Origin: an uncultured Prevotellaceae bacterium
Lineage (GTDB): Bacteria; Bacteroidota; Bacteroidia; Bacteroidales; Bacteroidaceae
DNA length: 64,000 nt
NCBI GenBank assembly: GCA_900315455.1
Contig: OMZE01000019.1
Coordinates: forward strand, 120,479-184,478
Reading direction: 5' to 3'
A program made the position numbers and the translations under genes. Below, piece by piece: positions 38,202-47,778 of the stretch (positions are counted from its first letter, which is position 1; the number at the start of each line of letters is the position of its first letter). A model generated the notes under the pieces. The model saw only the letters and a list, made by a program, of their open reading frames with translations. It did no database searches and was not told the origin of the DNA.

Positions 38202-39940
38202 CTCACGATTTCCTTTTCCATTCGTTCCATATAATTCACAAAAGCCTGGTTGACCAGGCGCACACCACCTGGCGTGGGATACTGTCCTGTGAAATACCAG
38301 TCGCCGGGATGGTTGGGACAGGCCTCATGCAAGCCCTCTATGCTCTGGAAGACCAATTCTATGGGAGCACACATCCCTTCAGGGCGGAGCAGTTCCACAA
38401 TCTTTCGGTTGATGTCATCCACGGTGAAAGGGGCATAGATATCACAGACATGGTTTCTCGCTAATGGCTGTATCTTACATGCCCTATAGGTATCGCTCAG
38501 CAGCCTTTGCAATCCCCTTTCCTTGATGAGGGCAACAGTGGCCCGAAAAGCACAGAGTTCTTCCAGGCGTGACATGTCGATGCCATAGTAGTCGGGGTAG
38601 CGTATCTGAGGCGAACTCGACACCATGACGATTTTCTTGGGGTGCAGGCGGTCAAGAATCTTGAAGATGCTTTCTTTCAACGTCGTCCCGCGCACAATGG
38701 AGTCGTCGATAACCACCAGATGGTCTTCATGGGGCTGCAACGAGCCATAGGTGATGTCGTAGACATGGGCAGCGAGGTCGTTGCGCTCGGCACCCTCAGT
38801 GATGAAGGTGCGGAGTTTGATATCCTTCCACACCACTTTCTCTATGCGCACCTCATGGTTGAGCCGTCGCACGCCATCGGTCAGGCCATAGAATGCCACC
38901 TCGGCAGTATTGGGGATATAGGAGAATACCGTGTGTGCCACATCGCCACCGATGGCGTGCATGACGGCTGGCGTGAGTTGCTCGCCCAGCCGTTTCCGCT
39001 CCTGGTAAATGCTTTGGTCGGAACCGCGGCTGAAATAGATGCGCTCAAACGAACAGGAATGGCTTTTCCTTGCCGGCAGAATCTGTTCAAGATGCCATTC
39101 CCCATCCTTGTTCACGATGAGCGACTGACCGGGCTGCAACTCATATATATCATCAATATCAAGGTCGAAGGTGGTCTGAATGACCGGGCGTTCACTGGCC
39201 AAGACCACCACCTCGTCGTCTTGATAGTAGAAGGCGGGACGTATGCCCCAAGGGTCGCGCACGGCAAACATCTCCCCTGAACCGGTGAGCCCACACATCA
39301 CGTAACCGCCGTCGAAATGGGGCATGGTGGTCTGGAGCACATTGCCTATCTGTATATTGTCTTCGATATAGCGGGTGATGTAGATGCCCCGGAGGCCTTT
39401 CATATGCGCATCGCCATAGAGGCGTTCCACCTCACGGTCGAGCCGATGCCCCATCAGTTCCAACGTGATATAGGAGTCGCCGTAGATACGGGGCGACTGA
39501 CCTTGCTGGGTGAGGTGTTCGAAGACCTCGTCAATGTTGGTCATGTTGAAGTTGCCACACAGGCAAAGGTTCTTCGCCCGCCAGTTGTTGCGGCGCAGGA
39601 AAGGATGGATATACTGCAGGCCTTTCTTGTCGGTGGTGGAATAACGCAAATGTCCCATGAACAGTTGTCCGTTGTAGGTGTCATCCACACGCTTGAAAAT
39701 CTCCGTAATGGCATCCTTTCCCTCTGCCCTCTCACGAAACATATACTCCTCACCCACCGGTGCGTCAAGATTCACACAAGCCATACCAGCACCTTCCTGA
39801 CCACGGTTGTGCTGTTTCTCCATCATCAGGTAGAGTTTGTCCAGCCCATATTTCCGCGTGCCGTATTTCTGCTCGTAATACTCCAACGGCTTCAGCAGGC
39901 GAATCATCGCCACGCCACACTCATGCTTCAACTGTTCCAT
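38198..39940 (-). CDS. purF: Amidophosphoribosyltransferase, long Bacteroidota type
   Basis: 580 residues from the ATG at 39940, chosen because the nucleophilic cysteine (MEQLKHECGVAM, Cys8 after a short propeptide) must be near the N-terminus. The open frame to 40027 overlaps pyrG. First step of purine synthesis: PRPP plus glutamine gives phosphoribosylamine. The glutaminase half has QHNRGQEGAG, MGHLRYSTT and CGNFNMTN. The PRPP loop is VVIDDSIVRGTTLKES. It is longer than classic PurF (~500), with an insert typical of the Bacteroides/Prevotella protein. The start lies inside the last 20 bases of pyrG. Confidence 0.9.
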   Translation of the reverse strand: MEQLKHECGVAMIRLLKPLEYYEQKYGTRKYGLDKLYLMMEKQHNRGQEGAGMACVNLDAPVGEEYMFRERAEGKDAITEIFKRVDDTYNGQLFMGHLRYSTTDKKGLQYIHPFLRRNNWRAKNLCLCGNFNMTNIDEVFEHLTQQGQSPRIYGDSYITLELMGHRLDREVERLYGDAHMKGLRGIYITRYIEDNIQIGNVLQTTMPHFDGGYVMCGLTGSGEMFAVRDPWGIRPAFYYQDDEVVVLASERPVIQTTFDLDIDDIYELQPGQSLIVNKDGEWHLEQILPARKSHSCSFERIYFSRGSDQSIYQERKRLGEQLTPAVMHAIGGDVAHTVFSYIPNTAEVAFYGLTDGVRRLNHEVRIEKVVWKDIKLRTFITEGAERNDLAAHVYDITYGSLQPHEDHLVVIDDSIVRGTTLKESIFKILDRLHPKKIVMVSSSPQIRYPDYYGIDMSRLEELCAFRATVALIKERGLQRLLSDTYRACKIQPLARNHVCDIYAPFTVDDINRKIVELLRPEGMCAPIELVFQSIEGLHEACPNHPGDWYFTGQYPTPGGVRLVNQAFVNYMERMEKEIVR

Positions 39941-41534
39941 CGACACAGGCTTTGATGAACGACATAAACAACGGATGGGGATGGAGCACCAGCGAACTGT
40001 ACTCGGGATGGAACTGTGTGCCGACATACCATTTCAATGTGGGTATCTCGACAATCTCCACAAGGTTGGTAGCGGGGTTAAAGCCCACACACTTCATCCC
40101 ATGACGCTCGAACTCCTCCAGATAGTGGTTGTTGAACTCATAGCGATGGCGATGGCGCTCCTTGATGAGCGTGTCCTCGCCATAGGCCTTCCACGCACGA
40201 CTGCCTTTCACCAGTTCGCATGCATAGGCGCCCAACCGCATTGTACCACCCATCTGGGTAACGGTCTTCTGCTCCTCCATCAGGTCTATCACATTGTGTG
40301 GTGTGCCGGCATCCATCTCCACGCTGTTCGCATCAGGATACCCCAGCACGTTACGCGCAAACTCCACTACCATCATCTGCATACCCAGACAGATGCCCAT
40401 TGTAGGGATGTCATGTTGGCGGGCATATCCCGCCGCAACAATCTTGCCCTCTATGCCACGCTGGCCGAAACCTGGACAGATGACGATACCTGCCATCCCC
40501 TCGAGGCGCTCTGCTACGTTCTCTGTAGTTATCCCCTCGCTGTTGACAAACACCGGCTTCACCTTCACGTCGTTGTAGGTACCGGCATGGGCAAGACTCT
40601 CGATAATGCTCTTGTAGGCATCTTGCAAGTCATACTTGCCCACAAGAGCGACTTGCAACACCTTCGTCGACTGTTTGCGACGCTTGAGGAAATCGTGCCA
40701 AGGACCCAGGTCGGGAGTGACGCCTGGCTGCAGACCCATCTTCTTCAATATCACGGCATCCAGTCCCTGCCGCTGCATGTTCACGGGCACCTCGTAAATG
40801 CTGGGCAAGTCCTGGCTCTGGATGACCGCCTGCACCTCGACGTTGCAGAAATGTGCCACTTTTGCACGGAGTTCGTCACCCAGAGGATGCTCTGTACGGA
40901 GCACCAAGACCTCTGGCTGGATGCCAAGACCCTGCAACTGCTTCACGCTCATCTGGGTGGGCTTCGTCTTCAACTCACCTGCTGCTGCCAGAAAAGGCAC
41001 GTAGGTAAGGTGTATATTCAGTGCACGCGACGGACCCAACTCCCACCTGAGTTGGCGGATGGCCTCCAGGAAAGGCTGACTCTCAATGTCGCCAATAGTG
41101 CCTCCTATCTCGGTAATGACAAAGTCAAGGGGTTGCTTTGTGGCATTGAGGAGAATGCGCCGCTTGATTTCATCCGTGATGTGAGGCACCACCTGGATGG
41201 TCTTTCCCAAATAGTCGCCGCGCCGCTCCCGCTCGATGACACTCAAATAGATACGCCCTGTTGTCACACTGTTGTCGCAGGTCGTCTCTATGCCGGTAAA
41301 CCGTTCGTAATGTCCCAAGTCGAGATCGGTCTCCATGCCATCGGCCGTCACGTAGCACTCCCCATGCTCATAGGGATTCAGCGTACCCGGGTCGATGTTG
41401 ATATACGGGTCGAATTTCTGAATGGTGATGCGGTATCCTCTCGCCTGCAGCAGTTTTCCCAATGAAGCCGAGATAATGCCCTTGCCCAGCGACGAGGCCA
41501 CACCTCCTGTGATAAAAATGTACTTTGTCTCCAT
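39921..41534 (-). CDS. pyrG: CTP synthase
   Basis: 537 residues from the ATG at 41534, giving the canonical start METKYIFITGGVASSLGKG. The frame open to 41630 overlaps amtB and is not used. It aminates UTP to CTP with glutamine and ATP. The synthetase half has DPYINIDPGTLNPYEHGE near 45-62 and FVITEIGGTIGDIES near 140-154. The class-I glutaminase half has PTMGICLGMQMMV near 376-388 and GTQFHPEYSS near the end. It follows amtB by 13 bases and overlaps purF by 20, unusually long but consistent with coupling. Confidence 0.98.
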   Translation of the reverse strand: METKYIFITGGVASSLGKGIISASLGKLLQARGYRITIQKFDPYINIDPGTLNPYEHGECYVTADGMETDLDLGHYERFTGIETTCDNSVTTGRIYLSVIERERRGDYLGKTIQVVPHITDEIKRRILLNATKQPLDFVITEIGGTIGDIESQPFLEAIRQLRWELGPSRALNIHLTYVPFLAAAGELKTKPTQMSVKQLQGLGIQPEVLVLRTEHPLGDELRAKVAHFCNVEVQAVIQSQDLPSIYEVPVNMQRQGLDAVILKKMGLQPGVTPDLGPWHDFLKRRKQSTKVLQVALVGKYDLQDAYKSIIESLAHAGTYNDVKVKPVFVNSEGITTENVAERLEGMAGIVICPGFGQRGIEGKIVAAGYARQHDIPTMGICLGMQMMVVEFARNVLGYPDANSVEMDAGTPHNVIDLMEEQKTVTQMGGTMRLGAYACELVKGSRAWKAYGEDTLIKERHRHRYEFNNHYLEEFERHGMKCVGFNPATNLVEIVEIPTLKWYVGTQFHPEYSSLVLHPHPLFMSFIKACVDGTVEA

Positions 41535-41547
41535 ATGATGGTCTGCA

Positions 41548-42933
41548 CTATGATTTTTGCTTCTCCTTGATATGCTCCTCATACTCGGCCAACTCGCGTT
41601 CACCGATGTGTGCCAGTCCGTAGTGCTCATCGTGCTGCGACAGGTCGAGACCCACTTTTTCGCTGAAGGCCGAAACGCGCATGGGGATGAGACTGTCGAT
41701 GAGTTTGTATCCCAGCCAACTCATGGTAAAGGTGTAGACAAAAACGATGACGATGGCCAGCAGATGATAGAGGAACACCACGAAACCATCCCATGTGCCG
41801 GCAACCAGGCCTTCGCTGATGAAGATACCCGTCAGCAACGTGCCGACGATACCTCCTGTGCCATGGGTAGGAAACACGTCGAGCGCATCGTCGATACTGC
41901 TGCGTGAGCGCCAATAGACCGCCACGTTGCAGATGAGGGTGGTGACGAAAGCGATAAAAATACTCTCGCCAACGGTGACGTAGCCTGCCGACGGCGTGAT
42001 GGCCACCAGACCCACCACACATCCCACGGCGGCACCCATTGCCGATGGCTTCCGGCCTCGCAGACAGTCGAAGAATATCCATGTCATCATAGCGGTGGCG
42101 GATGCCGTGTTGGTATTCAAGAAAGCCTTCACCGCCTGCCCGTCGGCATGGAGCGACGAACCGGCATTAAACCCAAACCAGCCCAGCCACAGCAAGGCTG
42201 CTCCAAGCAATACGAACGGGATGTTGGCTGGCTCGCTCTTCTCCGTGCTCCTGCGTCCAAGGAAGATGGCTCCCGCCAAAGCCGCCACCCCCGATGAGGC
42301 ATGCACCACGATGCCTCCGGCAAAATCTACTACTCCCCAGCGGCAGAACAATCCCTCGGGATGCCATGTCATGTGGGCCAGCGGACAATATATCACGAAG
42401 AAGAAAAACATCATGAAGAACATATAGGCGGAAAACCTCACCCTTTCGGCAAACGACCCCGTAATGAGCGAGGGGGTGATGATGGCAAATTTCATCTGGA
42501 ACAGCGCGAAAAGCGCCAGTGGGATTGTAGCACCACCCAATATGTTTCCAGCAGGAGTGGTATAAACACCACCACCCACACCTTGAAACATCAGGAACGT
42601 CAGCGGATTGCCTATCACGCCGCCGATGTCGTCGCCGAAGCAAAGCGAGAAACCTACAACCACCCACAAGACCGAAATCAAGCCCATGGCGATAAACGAC
42701 TGGAGCATGGTGGAAATCACATTCTTCGCTCCTACCATGCCACCATAGAAAAACGACAGTCCAGGTGTCATCATCAGCACAAAGATGGTGGCAGTAATCA
42801 ACCAAGCCACATCGGCTGCCGAAACCACCGACCAGTCACACTCAAAGGATGGCTCTCCAACCCATAAACCTGACAAGGCAATCACTGTCATTGCCACCAT
42901 CAGGATTATCCAACGTCTTTTTACCTTCATCAT
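41548..42933 (-). CDS. amtB: Ammonium transporter (Amt/Rh family)
   Basis: 461 residues from the ATG at 42933 (42930 also possible; the frame extends to a GTG at 42948). About 11 helices plus a cleavable-looking leader. Channel signatures: MTPGLSFFYGGMVGAKN after the first periplasmic part, the pore histidines in VVHASSGVAA and FPTHGTGGIVG, and the gate region QMKFAIITPSLITGSFAER. The C-terminal tail carries LIPMRVSAFSEKVGLDLSQH, which normally contacts the PII protein GlnK. No glnK gene is adjacent and no PII domain is fused. First gene of the leftward nitrogen operon. Confidence 0.95.
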   Translation of the reverse strand: MMKVKRRWIILMVAMTVIALSGLWVGEPSFECDWSVVSAADVAWLITATIFVLMMTPGLSFFYGGMVGAKNVISTMLQSFIAMGLISVLWVVVGFSLCFGDDIGGVIGNPLTFLMFQGVGGGVYTTPAGNILGGATIPLALFALFQMKFAIITPSLITGSFAERVRFSAYMFFMMFFFFVIYCPLAHMTWHPEGLFCRWGVVDFAGGIVVHASSGVAALAGAIFLGRRSTEKSEPANIPFVLLGAALLWLGWFGFNAGSSLHADGQAVKAFLNTNTASATAMMTWIFFDCLRGRKPSAMGAAVGCVVGLVAITPSAGYVTVGESIFIAFVTTLICNVAVYWRSRSSIDDALDVFPTHGTGGIVGTLLTGIFISEGLVAGTWDGFVVFLYHLLAIVIVFVYTFTMSWLGYKLIDSLIPMRVSAFSEKVGLDLSQHDEHYGLAHIGERELAEYEEHIKEKQKS

Positions 42934-42965
42934 ATCAACAAATAACACTTTGTTTAAATTCCGTG

Positions 42966-42995
42966 CAAAATTAAGTCTTTTAATAAATCAAACAA
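42966..42995 (-). promoter_or_regulatory. Probable promoter of the amtB-asnB operon
   Basis: Minus strand: -7 TAATTTTG at 42966-42973. A TTG at 42993-42995 gives a 19-base spacer for the -33 element. The inferred leader is about 27 bases. Confidence 0.55.
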
Positions 42996-43160
42996 CCTAT
43001 ATACTTACATTTTGATTCTTGATTTTTATAATAAGTAACAAAATGATATTTTATACATTGATTGTGTTTTACAATTATTACATTTTAACATGAAATTATA
43101 TCAAATCGTAACTTTTTGAAATAATCAACAAAATTTTTAGATTAAAATGTCACAATTTTC

Positions 43161-43191
43161 TTTGTTTTGATGACTTTTTGAAATATCTTTG
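43161..43191 (+). promoter_or_regulatory. Promoter of the gltB-glnA operon
   Basis: -33 TTTG at 43161-43164, 19-base spacer, -7 TATCTTTG at 43184-43191. The gap between the divergent starts is about 300 bases, very AT-rich (43000-43160), and could carry operators for nitrogen control, though none is recognisable to me. Confidence 0.75.
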
Positions 43192-43233
43192 CACCCAGAT
43201 TTCTAACAAAAAGTGCGTTTTAAAAAGGATAAT

Positions 43234-46200
43234 ATGACAAAATGTAAGCAAACTCAACATCAAAAAGGATTATATCAAGAGGTATACGAACATGATGCCT
43301 GTGGTGTAGGGATGGTGGTAAACATCCACGGCAACAAAAGCCATCAACTCGTTGACGACGCTTTGCACGTGCTGGAGAACATGCGGCACCGCGGGGCAGA
43401 GGTCGGCAATGATGGAGACGGGGCCGGTATCATGCTTCAGATTCCGCATGAGTTCATCCTCTTGCAAGGCATCCCCGTACCAGAGAAAGGAAAATATGGT
43501 ACAGGACTGGTGTTCCTGCCCAAGAACGAGAAGGTGCAACAGGAAATCCTCAGCGTGATGATTGAGGAGATAGAGCGCGAAGGACTGCAACTGATGCATC
43601 TGCGAACGGTACCGACAAACCCCGAGTGCCTGGGCAACGCAGCCAGAAACACCGAACCCGATATCAAGCAAGTGTTTGTTACCGGTGTCTCCGATGACAA
43701 GGTGGAGACCTTTCCAAGAACATTATATCTTATACGCAAGAAAATCGAACGGCGCATCACCCACAAAGACTTCTATATCTGCTCACTGAGCAACACGAAC
43801 ATCGTGTATAAGGGTATGCTGTCGTCGATGCAGGTGAGGCAGTATTTCCCCGACCTCACCAATCCCTACCTCACCAGCGGTCTTGCCCTGGTGCATTCGC
43901 GATTCAGTACCAACACATTCCCCACATGGAGTCTGGCACAGCCTTTCCGACTCCTTGCCCACAACGGTGAAATCAATACCATCAGGGGCAACCGTGGGTG
44001 GATGAAGGCAAGGGAGAGCGTGCTGTCGAGCAAGGCACTGGGCGACGCAAAAGCCATTTCACCCATCGTGCAACCGGGAATGTCGGACTCTGCCTCACTC
44101 GACAACGTGCTGGAGTTCTTCGTCATGTCGGGACTGTCGCTGCCCCATGCTATGAGCGTGCTGGTGCCAGAATCGTTCAACGACAAGAACCCCATCTCTG
44201 AAGACTTGAAAGCCTTCTACGAATACCATTCCATACTAATGGAACCATGGGACGGTCCGGCAGCCTTGCTTTTCAGCGACGGACGCTTTGCCGGCGGCAT
44301 GCTCGACAGGAATGGACTGCGCCCTGCACGATACACCATCACGAAGAACGACACCATGGTGGTGGCGTCGGAGGTTGGCGTAATGGATTTCGACCCCACG
44401 GAGATAGCAGAGAAAGGACGTCTGCAACCCGGGAAAATCCTGCTTATCGACACCCAGGAGGGCAGGATCTACTATGACGGTGAAATCAAGAAACAACTGG
44501 CCAGCGAAAATCCCTACAGGCAATGGCTGAGCACCAACCGCATCCAGTTGGAGAAACTGAAGAGCGGTAGACACGTGGCAAACAACGTCGACGATCTGTT
44601 GCAAAAGGAAATCATGTTTGGCTATGGGGCAGAAGACATCAACTCCACCATCATCCCCATGGCCGTGAATGGACAGGAACCTACAGCCTCTATGGGCAAC
44701 GATACGCCACTGGCGGTACTCTCCGACAGACCTCAGGTTTTCTTCAACTATTTCCGTCAGCAGTTTGCCCAGGTCACCAACCCTGCCATCGACTCCATCA
44801 GGGAAGAATTGGTGATGAGCCTCACGGAGTATATAGGCCGCGTGGGAACGGGTATCCTGAATCCCGACGAGACCAACTGCAAGATGGTACGTCTGCCACA
44901 CCCCATACTCAACAACACCCAACTCGACATCCTCTGCAACATCCGCTACAAGGGATTCAACACCATCAAACTGTCCATGCTCTTCGATGGGAAGAGAGGC
45001 AGCGACGCACTGCGTGAAGCCCTCGACGACTTGTGCCATCAGGCAGAGAAGAGTGTCGACGAGGGATACAACTACATTATCCTGAGCGACCGTGAGGTGG
45101 ACAGCCATCACGTGGCCATACCATCACTGCTCGCTGTCTCTGCCGTGCACCATTACCTCATCAGCGTGGGCAAGCGAGTGCAGACGGCACTGATTGTGGA
45201 AAGCGGCGAGATTCGCGAGACGATGCATGCCGCCCTGCTGCTGGGCTATGGCGCCAGTGCCCTCTGTCCATACATGACATTCGCCATCCTCGACGACCTC
45301 GTGAAAAAGGGAAAGATACAGGAGGACTACCCCACTGCCGAAAAGAACTACATCAAGGCGGTAAAGAAAGGACTGTTCAAAATCATGGCGAAGATGGGCA
45401 TTTCCACCATCCGTTCATACCGTGGTGCGAAGATTTTCGAGAGCATCGGACTCAGTGAGAGTCTGCTCAAGACATACTTCGGTACGGAAATGAGTACCAT
45501 CGGGGGCATAGGACTAGAGAAGATAGCAAAAGATGCCATTACCATGCACCAGGCTGCATTCTCCACCACAGCAGATGCCGTGGAAACAGGAAGATTCCTG
45601 CCCAACCTCGGACAGTTTCACTGGAGGAAAGACGGCATCAGACATGCCTGGAACCCAGAAACCATTGCCACACTGCAATTGGCCACCCGCACAGGCAACT
45701 ACAACAAGTTCAAGGAATTCTCCCGACTGGTCGACGAGAAAGAATCGCCTATCTTCATCCGCGACTTCCTCGGCTGGAAAAAGAATCCCATCAGCATCGA
45801 CGACGTGGAACCGGTGGAGAACATCGTGAAACATTTCGTGGCTGGCGCCATGTCGTTCGGTGCACTCTCAAAAGAGGCCCATGAGGCTATCTGTCTTGCC
45901 ATGAACAAACTCGGGGCACGCAGCAACACCGGTGAGGGTGGCGAGGACTCCGAGCGGTTCCATACCGAAACCGACGGCATCAGTCTCTCAAGCAAGACAA
46001 AGCAAGTAGCCAGCGGGCGCTTCGGCGTGACTACGGAATATCTCGTCAATGCCGAAGAAATACAAATCAAAGTGGCACAAGGTGCCAAGCCCGGAGAGGG
46101 CGGACAACTTCCGGGATTCAAGGTGAACGAGGTGATAGCCAAGACACGCCACAGCATCCCCGGTATCTCGCTCATCTCTCCCCCACCCCACCACGACATC

Positions 46201-47727
46201 TACAGCATCGAAGACCTCGCGCAACTCATATTCGACCTGAAGAATGTCAACCCTCATGCCGCTGTCTCAGTGAAACTGGTGGCAGAGAGTGGTGTAGGAA
46301 CAATTGCCGCCGGTGTGGCAAAAGCAAAGGCCGACCTCATCGTCATCAGCGGCGCAGAGGGAGGCACAGGTGCCTCACCGGCATCGAGCATGCGCTTTGC
46401 GGGCATCTCACCGGAGATAGGACTTTCAGAGACACAACAGACACTGGTAAGAAACGGACTCCGTGAGAACGTGCGGCTGCAAGTAGACGGACAGGTGAAG
46501 ACAGGCCGCGACGTGGTGCTGATGGCCTTGCTCGGCGCAGAAGAGTTTGGTTTCGGTACAGCGGCACTCATCGTTCTGGGATGTGTGATGATGCGGAAAT
46601 GCAATCTCAATACCTGTCCGATGGGTGTGGCAACACAAAACCCTGAACTCAGGAAACATTTCCCCGGACATTACGAACACCTCGTCAACTATTTCAAGTT
46701 CCTCGCCCAGGAAGTGCGAGAGTATCTGGCAGAGATGGGATACACACATCTCGACGACATCGTAGGACGCACAGACCTCATCGAAACCAAGCCTACCCTG
46801 CTCGACCTCAGCCGACTACTGAATAAAGAGGAAGGCACATGCCATTTCACCGGCGACGCCAGAAAACCCGCTATACCCCTCGGCATGCAGGGCATGGTAC
46901 TCGACCAACAGATGCTGAAAGCCGCTGCCAAGGCCATAGAACATCAAGAAGAGGTGTCGCTCGACTATGCCATCAAAAACACCGACCGTGCCGTGGGCGC
47001 TATGCTCTCGGGTGAAATAGCGCAACGGTACGGTCTTCAAGGTCTGCCCGAAGGCACCATCAAGGTGAAGTTCAAGGGTTCTGCCGGACAGTCGTTTGGA
47101 ACATTCCTCGAAAAAGGTATCTCTTTCAAGTTGGAAGGCGAGGCCAACGACTATTTCGCCAAGGGACTGTGCGGCGGACATATCGCCATCCTGCCACCTA
47201 CACGCAGCAACTTCAAGGCCGAAGACAACATCATTGCCGGGAATACAGGACTCTACGGAGCCACTTCCGGACAAATCTATATCAACGGCCGTGTAGGGGA
47301 ACGTTTCGGCGTGCGCAACTCGGGAGCCATTGCCGTCATAGAAGGTGCCGGCGACCACTGCTGCGAATACATGACAGGCGGCAGAGTGGTGGTGCTCGGT
47401 GAGACCGGCCGCAACTTCGCCGCCGGAATGTCGGGCGGCGTGGCGTATGTTTGGGACAAGAACCATACTTTCGACTATTTCTGCAATATGGACATGGTGG
47501 AACTGGGACTCGTGGAAGACAGTGTCAGCAGGAAGGAACTGCTCGAACTCATCCGACAGCACTACCTACACACTGGGTCGGCACTGGCAGGCAGGATGCT
47601 CGATAACTGGAATCACTACGTGGATGACTTCATACAGGTCGTTCCCATAGAATACAAACGGGTACTGCAAGAGGAGCAAATGGCACGTCTTCGTGAAAAG
47701 ATAGCCAATATGCAACGGGAATACTAA
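43234..47727 (+). CDS. gltB: Glutamate synthase large subunit
   Basis: 1497 residues from the ATG at 43234, preceded by AAAAAGGAT; a GTG in frame at 43213 is less likely. Cys23 (HDACGVGMV) would become the N-terminal nucleophile after removal of a 22-residue propeptide. The order is class-II glutaminase (LAHNGEINTIRGNRGWM), central domain, FMN-binding synthase domain (SGAEGGTGASPASSMRFAGI), the 3Fe-4S cluster (CVMMRKCNLNTCPMG) and the C-terminal beta-helix (MTGGRVVVLGETGRNFAAGM). It makes glutamate from 2-oxoglutarate and glutamine with GltD. First gene of a five-gene rightward operon ending in glutamine synthetase. Confidence 0.98.
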   Translation: MTKCKQTQHQKGLYQEVYEHDACGVGMVVNIHGNKSHQLVDDALHVLENMRHRGAEVGNDGDGAGIMLQIPHEFILLQGIPVPEKGKYGTGLVFLPKNEKVQQEILSVMIEEIEREGLQLMHLRTVPTNPECLGNAARNTEPDIKQVFVTGVSDDKVETFPRTLYLIRKKIERRITHKDFYICSLSNTNIVYKGMLSSMQVRQYFPDLTNPYLTSGLALVHSRFSTNTFPTWSLAQPFRLLAHNGEINTIRGNRGWMKARESVLSSKALGDAKAISPIVQPGMSDSASLDNVLEFFVMSGLSLPHAMSVLVPESFNDKNPISEDLKAFYEYHSILMEPWDGPAALLFSDGRFAGGMLDRNGLRPARYTITKNDTMVVASEVGVMDFDPTEIAEKGRLQPGKILLIDTQEGRIYYDGEIKKQLASENPYRQWLSTNRIQLEKLKSGRHVANNVDDLLQKEIMFGYGAEDINSTIIPMAVNGQEPTASMGNDTPLAVLSDRPQVFFNYFRQQFAQVTNPAIDSIREELVMSLTEYIGRVGTGILNPDETNCKMVRLPHPILNNTQLDILCNIRYKGFNTIKLSMLFDGKRGSDALREALDDLCHQAEKSVDEGYNYIILSDREVDSHHVAIPSLLAVSAVHHYLISVGKRVQTALIVESGEIRETMHAALLLGYGASALCPYMTFAILDDLVKKGKIQEDYPTAEKNYIKAVKKGLFKIMAKMGISTIRSYRGAKIFESIGLSESLLKTYFGTEMSTIGGIGLEKIAKDAITMHQAAFSTTADAVETGRFLPNLGQFHWRKDGIRHAWNPETIATLQLATRTGNYNKFKEFSRLVDEKESPIFIRDFLGWKKNPISIDDVEPVENIVKHFVAGAMSFGALSKEAHEAICLAMNKLGARSNTGEGGEDSERFHTETDGISLSSKTKQVASGRFGVTTEYLVNAEEIQIKVAQGAKPGEGGQLPGFKVNEVIAKTRHSIPGISLISPPPHHDIYSIEDLAQLIFDLKNVNPHAAVSVKLVAESGVGTIAAGVAKAKADLIVISGAEGGTGASPASSMRFAGISPEIGLSETQQTLVRNGLRENVRLQVDGQVKTGRDVVLMALLGAEEFGFGTAALIVLGCVMMRKCNLNTCPMGVATQNPELRKHFPGHYEHLVNYFKFLAQEVREYLAEMGYTHLDDIVGRTDLIETKPTLLDLSRLLNKEEGTCHFTGDARKPAIPLGMQGMVLDQQMLKAAAKAIEHQEEVSLDYAIKNTDRAVGAMLSGEIAQRYGLQGLPEGTIKVKFKGSAGQSFGTFLEKGISFKLEGEANDYFAKGLCGGHIAILPPTRSNFKAEDNIIAGNTGLYGATSGQIYINGRVGERFGVRNSGAIAVIEGAGDHCCEYMTGGRVVVLGETGRNFAAGMSGGVAYVWDKNHTFDYFCNMDMVELGLVEDSVSRKELLELIRQHYLHTGSALAGRMLDNWNHYVDDFIQVVPIEYKRVLQEEQMARLREKIANMQREY

Positions 47728-47750
47728 GAACATTGTATGCGAAACCACAT

Positions 47751-47771
47751 TTTCAATTTTCAATCTTCAAT
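47751..47771. repeat. Short dispersed repeat made of TTCAATC units (copy between gltB and gltD)
   Basis: TTTCAATTTTCAATCTTCAA, the same units as at the end of argB and after speA. It lies 7 bases before the gltD start codon, in the position of a ribosome-binding region. Confidence 0.65.
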
Positions 47772-47778
47772 ATAAAAA

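Noticed and set aside
40027-41630. Upstream extensions of purF and pyrG frames
   Set aside because: They read through the neighbouring gene and precede well-known N-terminal motifs.
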